A model generated the notes under the pieces. That model worked only from the letters and a program-made list of their open reading frames with translations. It ran no database searches and had not been told where the DNA came from. A program made the position numbers and the translations under genes. Positions 25,001 to 32,552 of a DNA stretch of 45,757 nt are shown here, piece after piece. Location: the NCBI GenBank assembly GCA_016794365.1, contig JAEUKB010000076.1:1-45757 (forward strand), written 5' to 3'. Numbering within the stretch: the stretch's first letter is position 1; each line of letters opens with the position of its first letter. This DNA comes from Myxococcales bacterium (lineage in GTDB: Bacteria; Myxococcota_A; Polyangia; Palsa-1104; JAEUJZ01).

Positions 25001-25072
25001 GCCGTGCGCGCCGCGTGCAAGCCTGTGCGCGTCATGCGCAAGGGCGCGCGCGTCGCGTGCAAGGGCGTGCGC
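24988..25072. repeat. 21-bp repeats after the FN3-like gene
   Basis: Four near-repeats of cgccgcgtgcaaggccgtgc with a 21-bp period follow the stop codon. A shorter version (about 2.5 units) follows the second copy at 26018-26066. The period equals that of the array at 23908, and the cores are loosely related. Confidence 0.75.
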
Positions 25073-25076
25073 CGCG

Positions 25077-25376
25077 CTACTGGCGGACTTCGGCCTGAAC
25101 GTCACGGCGTCCGTGAATCACGCGAACAACGCGGATTCCTGATTCGGTCGGCGCGTAGAAGATGTGGTGCTGTTCGACGACGAAACGCCGAACAGAGGGC
25201 AGCCCAAGGTCGGCGCAGATCCGTCCCATGGTAGGCATGCGCGCGAGTGTCTGCATCGCGTGAAGGAGTCGCTCGATCAGACGCTCCGCAGCGAGACGAT
25301 TGCGCTCGGCCAGGTAGGAATCAATCGCCAACAAGTCCGCCCTTGCCTTGGGCGCAAGCACTACGCGAGCTGCCAT
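25077..25376 (-). CDS. ParE/RelE-family toxin
   Basis: A 99-residue basic protein of the RelE/ParE superfamily: LAPKARADLLAIDSYLAERN at the start, a helical AAERLIERLLHAMQTLARMP, MGRICADLGLPSVRRFVVEQ, HHIFYAPTESGIRVVRVIHG and RRDV at the end. The helix pair and the IxVVRVIHGRRD C-terminus are typical of ParE rather than mRNA-cleaving RelE, so gyrase inhibition is the likelier activity. It starts 2 bp after the antitoxin stop, in the usual antitoxin-first order. Confidence 0.88.
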   Translation of the reverse strand: MAARVVLAPKARADLLAIDSYLAERNRLAAERLIERLLHAMQTLARMPTMGRICADLGLPSVRRFVVEQHHIFYAPTESGIRVVRVIHGRRDVQAEVRQ

Positions 25377-25378
25377 GG

Positions 25379-25567
25379 CTACCGCGCTGAGCGACGAGCG
25401 CGAAGCTCACTGCGCAGCTGCTCCCACGCGGCATCGTCCATCTCGATGCCCTCGCCACGCTCAAGCTCGGCTAGTCCCTCGTCAAGCATGCGACGCAGTT
25501 CCACCTTGGCCATGCCAGTCTCGGCGTCGATGTGATCCGGAATCAAAACCGCTTGCGCCAGCGCCAT
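25379..25567 (-). CDS. antitoxin of the ParE-like pair
   Basis: A 62-residue protein from an ATG at 25567 (MALAQAVLIPDHIDAETGMA), mostly helical and acidic (LDEGLAELERGEGIEMDDAA), ending in a basic tail (RSELRARRSAR). It has the size and charge layout of antidotes paired with ParE toxins, though I see no clear ribbon-helix-helix. A longer in-frame upstream extension lacks sense as an antitoxin and was not used. First gene of the module. Confidence 0.75.
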   Translation of the reverse strand: MALAQAVLIPDHIDAETGMAKVELRRMLDEGLAELERGEGIEMDDAAWEQLRSELRARRSAR

Positions 25568-25672
25568 GGTTGAGACGCTAGCGCAAGTAGGCAGGGGCGA
25601 CAAGTGAGACTCTTGTTTGAGCACCAGACACGTTGAGACAGAAGGAGAACACCGACGAAGCAACACAGTTTC

Positions 25673-25917
25673 CTAAAAAGGAATGTACTCTAATTCTTGT
25701 AGTTCTTGCTGGCGATGGGCCTGCGCCCACTGAATCCCATTCTCCGTCGGATGAACAGCCTTGTACTGCTTGCCATCCTTATCAATTGCATCCGCGTCGG
25801 CGATCAAACCCAACTCCTTCAACCTTCGGAAGGCCAAGACGAAGACGCGAATCTGTCCGATGAAGTTCCTACGGCGCTTGGGGCCACATCTCGTCCGGCC
25901 CGGACAAGGACAGGTCG
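25673..25917 (-). pseudogene. C-terminal fragment of an unidentified gene
   Basis: A frame on the minus strand encodes about 70 residues that look like real protein (RRNFIGQIRVFVLAFRRLKE, LGLIADADAIDKDGKQYKAV, HPTENGIQWAQAH, ELEYIPF) but it runs without a start into the antisense of the duplicated FN3-gene end at 25918. It therefore seems to be the remaining 3' part of a gene cut when the cassette joined the repeat. Family not recognised. Confidence 0.5.
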
Positions 25918-26031
25918 CAGCGCCGTCGAAGTCCGCGAGTACCGCGCCATCGGCGTCTCCCACGACCAAGAAGTCGGCCAGCCGAGCGACACCGTCTCGG
26001 TCGCCCTAAGCCCATAAGCGCCGCGTGCAAG
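25918..26031 (+). repeat. 114-bp direct repeat, right copy (orphan gene 3' end)
   Basis: A perfect second copy of 24887-25000, 1,031 bp downstream. It has no gene 5' part, only the last codons, stop and following repeat of the FN3-like gene. It ends the cassette with the ParE-like module. Confidence 0.95.
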
Positions 26032-26116
26032 CCTGTGCGCGCCGCGTGCAAGGGCGCGCGCCGTGGCCGGGTGTTCGATGAATCGATGGCGCGTAGGATG
26101 GGGCTGGGTCGGGCGG

Positions 26117-26389
26117 CTAGCTGGCTTCAGCAAGAACTCTGGCGGCTGTCCACAGGTCAAAGTTCGTCTGAAGGTTCATCCAGAAGTTCGGTGAAGTTCC
26201 AAGCACACGCGACAGCTTGATCGCCGTTTCTGCGGTCACGGCTCTTTTGCCAGTCACGATCGTATTGACACGCTGAATCGGCACATTCATCCGCTTGGCC
26301 AGTTCACTTTGAGTCAGCCCAAGTGGCTTGAGGAATTCCTCCTCTAGGATCTCACCGGGCCTCGTCGGCGGCCTTTCCTTTGGCAACAT
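26117..26389 (-). CDS. higA: HigA-family antitoxin
   Basis: A 90-residue XRE-type antitoxin. The ATG at 26389 was chosen because GGAGGG lies 8 nt upstream; an earlier in-frame ATG at 26404 is possible. The family pattern is clear: PPTRPGEILEEEFLKPLGLT, QSELAKRMNVPIQRVNTIVT, GKRAVTAETAIKLSRVLGTS and PNFWMNLQTNFDLW. It neutralises the upstream HigB and represses the operon. 103 bp separate the two genes. Confidence 0.93.
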   Translation of the reverse strand: MLPKERPPTRPGEILEEEFLKPLGLTQSELAKRMNVPIQRVNTIVTGKRAVTAETAIKLSRVLGTSPNFWMNLQTNFDLWTAARVLAEAS

Positions 26390-26492
26390 ATGAATACCCT
26401 CCATTTCATGAGTCCAAACGACTAATTCTTTGATGACTCTCTCTCGACAACGTAACGAGCTGTCGGCCCCCACGCGCTACCTCGTGCGCTCC

Positions 26493-26810
26493 TCAATGGT
26501 AGTCGGTGATCTTGACATCCCGAGCCACTCCTCCGTCGAACTTGAACACGATCCGGTACTTTTCATTGATCCGGATGCTCCAGAATCCGGCCAAGTCTCC
26601 GCTGAGCGACTCAAGACGATTTCCGGGCGGAATGCGTAGGTCTTCGATCGCATGGGCTGCATGCAACATATCGAGCTTGCGCCTGGCCACCGTCCACAAC
26701 TCCTTCGGGATGCGACGGGCTTCCTTGTTGGTTTCTCCGTGAAACACGGATTCCGTCTTCTTGTCCGCGAAGTGTTCGATCACGATCTTGAGCGTACGTT
26801 TACACGCCAT
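26493..26810 (-). CDS. higB: HigB-family RelE-like toxin
   Basis: A 105-residue toxin from an ATG at 26810 (MACKRTLKIVIEHFADKKTE). The motifs ETNKEARRIPKELWTVARRK, LDMLHAAHAIEDLRIPPGNR, GFWSIRINEKYRIVFKF and a final VKITDYH place it in the HigB family of ribosome-dependent mRNA endonucleases; the terminal Asp-Tyr-His is typical. Toxin first, antitoxin second, as in other higBA operons. No inactivating change is seen, in contrast to the module at 23 kb. Confidence 0.93.
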   Translation of the reverse strand: MACKRTLKIVIEHFADKKTESVFHGETNKEARRIPKELWTVARRKLDMLHAAHAIEDLRIPPGNRLESLSGDLAGFWSIRINEKYRIVFKFDGGVARDVKITDYH

Positions 26811-26979
26811 ACGTGCAAACGACAAAATTGTTCATCCCTACGCACCAGCTAACGACCGTCGCTGAGATCCGCGCTGGGGGCCCAAGCGCTCGGCTGGGCG
26901 TAGGGGCGGGGTTTGGTCGGATTCGGGCGGGGTGGGCGCTTGAATCGGGGGGCGGGGCGGCGCACAATGGGCGGCTTCT

Positions 26980-28269
26980 ATGGCTCGACGTGCTTTGGAC
27001 AAACCAGCCCTTTCTTCTTGTGAAACTGGCACCTTGGCGGAAGACGGCTCGCCGTCTCGCGGTGGGGAGGAGCCGGGCAGTCGGCGGGATCAGCTTCGGG
27101 CGGCGCGGCGGATCGTGGTGAAGATCGGCACGGGGGTGCTGACGCAGAGCGGCGGCAAGTTCGACCGTGAGCGCTTCGACAGCCTGTGCGAGGAGCTACA
27201 CCGAGCGGCGCAGACGCGGGAAGTGGTGGTGGTGTCGTCGGGAGCGGTGGCGCTGGGGGTCGAGCGGCTGGGGCTTGGCAAGCGACCCAAGGACATTCGC
27301 GGCAAGCAGGCGGCGGCGGCGGTGGGGCAGTCGCGGCTGATGCGGCTGTATGACGATGCGCTGGGGCCTCGTGGGGTGACGGTGGCGCAGGTGCTGCTGA
27401 CGCACGCGGACATCCAGTCGCGGACGCGCTACCTGAATGCGCGACGGGCGATTGCCGAGCTGCTGACGCACCGGGCGCTGCCGATCATCAACGAAAACGA
27501 CACGGTCAGCGTCGAAGAACTAAAGTTTGGCGACAACGACACGCTGGCGGGGATGGCGGTCGATCTGGTGGAAGCGGAGCTGCTGGTGATCCTGACGGAC
27601 ATCGACGGGCTGTATACGGCGGACCCGCGCAAAGACTCGACGGCACAGCGGATTCCCGAGCTGTTCGGGATCGATCCGGCGACGCTCGGGCTGGGCGGGG
27701 ACTCGTCTTCGGGGGTGGGGACGGGCGGAATGGCGACCAAGCTGCGGGCGGCGAGCCGGGCGGGTGAATCGGGCGTTCCCACGCTGATCGCGCCAGGCAA
27801 GCAGGTCGGGGTGCTGGATCGGGCGCTCAGCGGGGAGCCGCTTGGGACGTTTGTGCATGCGCCGCCGCAGCGGGGGACGGGGAGTCGCAAGCGCTGGCTG
27901 CTGCGGGATCTGCGACCGACGGGACAGCTGGTGATCGATGACGGGGCGGCGCGGGCGCTGGGTGAGCGCGGCAAGAGCCTGCTGCCGACGGGGATTCGTG
28001 AAGTGCGTGGGACGTTTGAAGCGGGCGAGCCAGTGGAGATCCAGTCACAGGCGGGGGCGGCGCTGGCGCGGGGCTTTTCGAGCTATGGCTCGGACGAGCT
28101 GCGGCGGATTGTCGGGGTGAAGACGGCGGACATCGCGGACGTGCTCGGCTACAAGCTGGCGGATGAAGCGGTGCATCGCGATGACCTGGTGCTGCTGGCG
28201 GTCCAGGGTCCGCGCGGCGTGGCAGAAGCGACGGGGACGGGGATGGCGACCAAGGAGCAGGCCCAATGA
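26980..28269 (+). CDS. proB: glutamate 5-kinase
   Basis: A 429-residue enzyme that phosphorylates L-glutamate to glutamyl-5-phosphate, the first step of proline synthesis. The amino-acid-kinase domain runs from IVVKIGTGVL through VVVSSGAVALG, KQAAAAVGQSRLM, PIINENDTVS, DNDTLAGMAVDL and GVGTGGMATKLRAA, followed by a C-terminal PUA domain (from about residue 330, GQLVIDDGAARAL). The start at 26980 gives a ~40-residue N-terminal extension compared with typical ProB; a later start is possible. Overlaps proA by 4 bp. Confidence 0.95.
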   Translation: MARRALDKPALSSCETGTLAEDGSPSRGGEEPGSRRDQLRAARRIVVKIGTGVLTQSGGKFDRERFDSLCEELHRAAQTREVVVVSSGAVALGVERLGLGKRPKDIRGKQAAAAVGQSRLMRLYDDALGPRGVTVAQVLLTHADIQSRTRYLNARRAIAELLTHRALPIINENDTVSVEELKFGDNDTLAGMAVDLVEAELLVILTDIDGLYTADPRKDSTAQRIPELFGIDPATLGLGGDSSSGVGTGGMATKLRAASRAGESGVPTLIAPGKQVGVLDRALSGEPLGTFVHAPPQRGTGSRKRWLLRDLRPTGQLVIDDGAARALGERGKSLLPTGIREVRGTFEAGEPVEIQSQAGAALARGFSSYGSDELRRIVGVKTADIADVLGYKLADEAVHRDDLVLLAVQGPRGVAEATGTGMATKEQAQ

Positions 28270-29588
28270 CACAGGCGGAGACGCAGACGCAAACGCAGGC
28301 CATCGCGGGGTCACACGAACAGACGGCGAGGGCGCTGGGCGAGCGGGCGGCGGGGGCGGCGCGACCGCTGTCGTTTGCTCCGACGGCGCAAAAAGACGCG
28401 GCGCTGCTGCACCTGGCGGGACTGCTGTCCGACCCGGAGCGGCAGGCGCAGGTGCTGGCGCACAACGCGCTCGATATGCAGGCGGGGAAAGAGGCGGGGC
28501 TCTCGGCGGCGCTGCTCGATCGGCTGCGGCTGGATGCGGGACGGCTCTCGGCGCTCGGGCGGGCGGTGCAAGAGATCGTGGCGCTGCCGGACCCGGTGGG
28601 CGAGGTGGTGGAGTCGTGGCTGCGTCCGCGCGGCTTTCGGGTCGAAAAGGTGCGGATTCCGCTCGGGGTGCTGCTGCTCATCTATGAGTCGCGACCGAAC
28701 GTGACGGTGGATGCGGCGGCGCTGGCGATAAAGAGCGGCAACGCGGTGATCCTGCGCGGGGGCAAGGAAGCGCGGCACAGCAACCTGGCGCTGGCGCAGC
28801 TTGTGCGAGAGTCGCTGCGGGCGCACGGGCTGCCGGAAGATGGCTGCGTGCTGGTCGAAGATCCGGATCGGGCGCTGATGCTGGCGCTGCTTAGGCAAAA
28901 CGGGCTCATCGATCTGTGCATCCCGCGCGGGGGCGAGTCGCTCATCCGCTTCGTGGTGGAGCATGCGCGGATTCCGGTGGTGCAGCACTATCAGGGAATC
29001 TGTCACCTGTTTGTCGAGCGGTCGGCGGATCTGGCGATGGCGGTCGAGCTGGTGGAAAACGGCAAGTGCTCGCGGCCTGGGGTGTGTAACGCGCTGGAGT
29101 GTCTGCTCATCGACGAGCCGGTGGCGGCGCAGCTTGTGCCAATGCTGGCGGACAAGCTGGCGGGATTTGGGGTCGAGCTGCGGCTGGAAGACGACGCGCG
29201 GGCGCTGCTGCCCACTCGACTGCCGACGGGACTGCGGGTGGTGACGGCGCAGCCGAGCGACTTTGGCCAAGAGTTTTTGGACCTGATCTTGGCGGTGCGG
29301 ATTGTGCCGTCTCTCGATGCGGCGATGGATCACATTGCGCGCTATGGCTCGCTGCACAGCGAGGTGATCGTGACGCAGGACGAAGCGGCAGCGCGGCGGT
29401 TTGTGCGGCAGGTGTGCGCGAGCTTTGTCGGCTGGAACGTCTCGACGCGCTTTAACGACGGTGGCGAGCTGGGCCTGGGCGCAGAGGTGGGGATTTCGAC
29501 GACGAAGCTGCATGCGTTCGGTCCGATGGGCCTGCGGGAGCTGTGCGCGACGAAGTTCGTGGTCACCGGGCAAGGTCAGACGCGCTAA
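28266..29588 (+). CDS. proA: glutamate-5-semialdehyde dehydrogenase (gamma-glutamyl phosphate reductase)
   Basis: A 440-residue aldehyde-dehydrogenase-superfamily enzyme. Typical ProA motifs: PLGVLLLIYESRPNVTVDAA, SGNAVILRGGKEARHSN, LIDLCIPRGGESLI, PVVQHYQGICHLFV, the catalytic-Cys region KCSRPGVCNALE, and SEVIVTQDE. It reduces glutamyl phosphate with NADPH; the product cyclises toward proline. The ATG overlaps the proB stop, so the two are translated together. Confidence 0.95.
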   Translation: MTQAETQTQTQAIAGSHEQTARALGERAAGAARPLSFAPTAQKDAALLHLAGLLSDPERQAQVLAHNALDMQAGKEAGLSAALLDRLRLDAGRLSALGRAVQEIVALPDPVGEVVESWLRPRGFRVEKVRIPLGVLLLIYESRPNVTVDAAALAIKSGNAVILRGGKEARHSNLALAQLVRESLRAHGLPEDGCVLVEDPDRALMLALLRQNGLIDLCIPRGGESLIRFVVEHARIPVVQHYQGICHLFVERSADLAMAVELVENGKCSRPGVCNALECLLIDEPVAAQLVPMLADKLAGFGVELRLEDDARALLPTRLPTGLRVVTAQPSDFGQEFLDLILAVRIVPSLDAAMDHIARYGSLHSEVIVTQDEAAARRFVRQVCASFVGWNVSTRFNDGGELGLGAEVGISTTKLHAFGPMGLRELCATKFVVTGQGQTR

Positions 29589-29680
29589 GCGGCAGTCGCA
29601 AGCGGGGCGTGTTTTCCGTCCCGCGCAGCTTTCGGCAAAGCTTCTTACAAGGCCCGACAAATCATGTTATGCAGCGAGGA

Positions 29681-30931
29681 ATGAGAGCCTTTGAAGCCAT
29701 GTTGAAGCTGGGCAAGACGCGGCGGATGCCGACGCTTGTGGGAACGCTGTCGCTGTGGATGCTGGTGGCTGGTGCGGTAGAGGCAAAGCCTCCCAAGGTT
29801 GCTGCGCAAGCGGCGGTCAAAGGGGCGGACAAGGCCAGCAAGGCGGGGACGGGCAAAGGGGCAAAGGCGGAAGGTGGCGCGCTACCGGATGCATTTGCTT
29901 CGACGGGGGCTGTGGCGGCTGCGGATGCGGCCAGCCAAAAGAGCTTCGAGGAGCTTCTCAAGGACGCGGTGCCGGTCAAGGACTTCGCGACGCTGGTCGA
30001 GCCGCTGTATGCGCGCTGCGACGACCCGGACCCGATCTACAAGCGGCAGTGCGAGGTGTCCAAGACGTTCCTTTTGGAATACCTGCGGTCGCACACGTTT
30101 GTGGCGGAGTCGGACATGGCGCCGGATACCTCGCCGTACGACGCAGCGGCCAAGCAGGTCGATATGGAGATCTCGGGCTGCCTGGTGTGCAAAAGCCCCA
30201 TCATGGTGGCGGGAGAGCCTCGCTATCTGACGACGAAGCCGCCGGTGCGGGTGGCGGACGGACGGGCGCAGGTGGAGCCGCTGGCCAACCACGAGATCGC
30301 GCTGGCGGACCGGGTGAAGGCGGATCGCTTTGTCGAGCGGGTGGTGCCTCGGCTGAAGGTTCAGCATGTGTTCCGCTTTACGACGCCGTATCCAGCGGAG
30401 CAGCCGGTGGCGCAGACGACGAGCAAGACCGCCGTGCAGCCAGCGCCGAGCGCGCAGCCGACGACTCCGCCGCCCAAGGGTGTGCTGGTGGCGTCGCTGG
30501 GACATCGCGTCTACGACCGCTGCACGGGCCAGGTGGCGGCGGCGCAGCCCAAGGCGACGATGGCGGTGAAGGTGGTTCCCGATCGCGGCTGCCCGCGTGA
30601 TGCGTCGGAAGACATGTCGCAGGCCGAGCTCAAGAAGCAGGCAGACTTTCTGGCGCTGCCCGAGCGGCTGACCCCGCGTGAGATCGACAAGGTGCTGGCA
30701 CCGATCCAAGCGCGCGTTCACGAGTGCTACGTCGAGTTCGGCGAGCCGTCGGGCAATGCCAAGGTGAGCCTGGTGCTCGGTCCCGAAGGCAAGCTGACGC
30801 AGGTGACGCTGCCCTCGCCGTTTGACAAGGCGGACATTGGGCTGTGCTTGCGCTCGCAGATTCGCAGCGCGGTGTTCCCGAAGTTCCGAGGCGAGCCGAT
30901 GAAGCTCGACTACGTCTATCAGGTTCAGTAG
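29681..30931 (+). CDS. periplasmic protein with AgmX/TonB-type C-terminal domain
   Basis: A 416-residue exported protein. ATG at 29681 follows GCGAGGA closely; starts at 29669, 29699 or 29729 are possible and all give a signal peptide (LVGTLSLWMLVAGAVEA). After an Ala/Lys-rich linker comes a domain with several Cys residues (PLYARCDDPDPIYKRQCEV, ISGCLVCKSPIM), then a Pro/Thr linker (about 280-300). The last ~95 residues form an AgmX/PglI-like domain: PIQARVHECYVEFGEPSG, KVSLVLGPEGKLTQVTL, and LCLRSQIRSAVFPKFRG. It is the second protein in this window with this C-terminal fold. Envelope scaffold role is inference. Confidence 0.7.
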   Translation: MRAFEAMLKLGKTRRMPTLVGTLSLWMLVAGAVEAKPPKVAAQAAVKGADKASKAGTGKGAKAEGGALPDAFASTGAVAAADAASQKSFEELLKDAVPVKDFATLVEPLYARCDDPDPIYKRQCEVSKTFLLEYLRSHTFVAESDMAPDTSPYDAAAKQVDMEISGCLVCKSPIMVAGEPRYLTTKPPVRVADGRAQVEPLANHEIALADRVKADRFVERVVPRLKVQHVFRFTTPYPAEQPVAQTTSKTAVQPAPSAQPTTPPPKGVLVASLGHRVYDRCTGQVAAAQPKATMAVKVVPDRGCPRDASEDMSQAELKKQADFLALPERLTPREIDKVLAPIQARVHECYVEFGEPSGNAKVSLVLGPEGKLTQVTLPSPFDKADIGLCLRSQIRSAVFPKFRGEPMKLDYVYQVQ

Positions 30932-30965
30932 GCGCGCTGTTCCTTTCTGCTGCTGCGAGGATTCC

Positions 30966-32369
30966 ATGCTGTCACCACTGATTGGTCGTCGGACTCGGTC
31001 GCTTCTGGGGGTTGTGCTGGCTCCGCTTGTGGGCGGGCTGCTTCTGTCTGCGTGCAGCAAAGGCGGCGCGGGGGAGCAAGCGATGTGTCGCAAGATGAGC
31101 GACCCGATGCCGGGACTGCCGTCGTCGGATCGTCCGATTGCGCGCTCGCTGTATGCAGAGGTGAAGTCGCCGAGCGGCGTCTATCACACGATCCAGCTGG
31201 AAGGCATCGGCGCGTCGTACGGCGGAACCAAGGCGCTGACCAAGTGCGATGAGCGCGGTCAGTACACGGTCGAGCGCGTCGTGCTGGTAAACGCCAAGCA
31301 AGAGCTGGTCGCTGTCGCAAACCGGATCGGCAACACGGCGGGCTTCCGCATCGACTACGCCAACGGATCGACGACCAGCATCGCGGGCACGGCGGTTGCG
31401 AACTATTACACCGAGTATGCGACGACGGTGACGAGCGGTGCGGTGACGCTGTTGACGGTGGCTCCGAGCACGCCGCAGATTCGCCAAGGCGACCGAATGA
31501 GCGTGACGGTGTCGCTGCAAGGGGATGAGTGCGGACTGCGGCAGAGCCAGTGGTGGCTGGCGACGGCATCGGGCCAGGTGGTGGGAACGGCGCAGACGGT
31601 GATGGGTGGCTCGGGATCGGCGTTTTTGACGGTTCCAGCCGAGCTGGCACCGGGGACGTACTACATCGAAGGTCGCGTCGATACCAAGAACGGGCAGTCG
31701 CTTGATGTGAAGCGTCAGAACGCTGCCGACACGATTTATAAGCTGTACGATCGCAAGAGCGGCATCTACACAGCGACGACGTATCCGGTGGTGAAGGTCG
31801 AAGTTCAGGCCAACCCGGACGCGGATCGCACGGCACCACAAGCGGTGCAGATGGATGCAACTCCGTCGCGGGTCGAGCGCTGTCAGCAGGTCAACCTGTC
31901 GCTTAAGCTGAGTGATGAGCGGTCGCTGCCGTCGAATCAGACGGTGAAGGTGTGGCTGGGGCCGGATGGCAACATGCTGACCAGCGTCGATCTAACGGGC
32001 GGAGAGACGCTGTACGGGACGTTCTCGCTGCCGCTCGATGCGCCCGGTGGGGTGTGGTACGCGTATCCAGACAAGATCGTCGATGCGGCGGGCAACGAAT
32101 CGCGAGCGAGCTTTGCGGGCGGAAAGTTCACGCTGACCGGCAATGGCATTGCGACCCCGAAGGCGGTGCAAGCGGCGACGTTCATTGTCCCGACGGAGAT
32201 GCCCAAGCCCGGAGAGCTGCCGGATCTGGCGCAGCCGCCGACGGATCTGATGGCGTCGTTTCCAGCGGTGCTGACGGAGCTAAAGGTGACGCCATCGGCG
32301 GTGACGCGAGACGGTGACTTCCTGACGGTGCGCGTGACCTGGATGGATCTGAGCGGGACGCTCAAGTAG
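30966..32369 (+). CDS. large lipoprotein with Ig-like domains
   Basis: A 467-residue lipoprotein from an ATG at 30966, 34 bp after the preceding gene. The lipobox is LLSAC. The mature protein is almost entirely beta-strand: ITPTV-like repeats around VTLLTVAPSTPQIRQGDRMS, AELAPGTYYIEGRVDTKNGQ and VRVTWMDLSGT suggest three or more Ig-like sandwiches. Conserved Cys pairs (CRKMSD, KCDERG, DECGL, RCQQV) may form disulfides. No enzymatic motif. Family not recognised. Confidence 0.7.
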   Translation: MLSPLIGRRTRSLLGVVLAPLVGGLLLSACSKGGAGEQAMCRKMSDPMPGLPSSDRPIARSLYAEVKSPSGVYHTIQLEGIGASYGGTKALTKCDERGQYTVERVVLVNAKQELVAVANRIGNTAGFRIDYANGSTTSIAGTAVANYYTEYATTVTSGAVTLLTVAPSTPQIRQGDRMSVTVSLQGDECGLRQSQWWLATASGQVVGTAQTVMGGSGSAFLTVPAELAPGTYYIEGRVDTKNGQSLDVKRQNAADTIYKLYDRKSGIYTATTYPVVKVEVQANPDADRTAPQAVQMDATPSRVERCQQVNLSLKLSDERSLPSNQTVKVWLGPDGNMLTSVDLTGGETLYGTFSLPLDAPGGVWYAYPDKIVDAAGNESRASFAGGKFTLTGNGIATPKAVQAATFIVPTEMPKPGELPDLAQPPTDLMASFPAVLTELKVTPSAVTRDGDFLTVRVTWMDLSGTLK

Positions 32370-32552
32370 GCGGCGGATCGGTCCCCAAGCTGGACACAGG
32401 CTTGGGCACAGACCTGGGAAATCCATGAAAGTCCTGAGCGGGATACCGAGCGTGAGCCTCACGCGGCGGCGCACGTTCTATCCCGCGACGACGAAAAGGG
32501 CGATTGACAGCGCTTGGGATGTGATGATTTCCTAAAATGACCTGAGATCTGC

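Noticed and set aside
28311..29660. Antisense open frame across proA
   Set aside because: Low-complexity Arg/Gln/His translation; the plus strand clearly encodes ProA.
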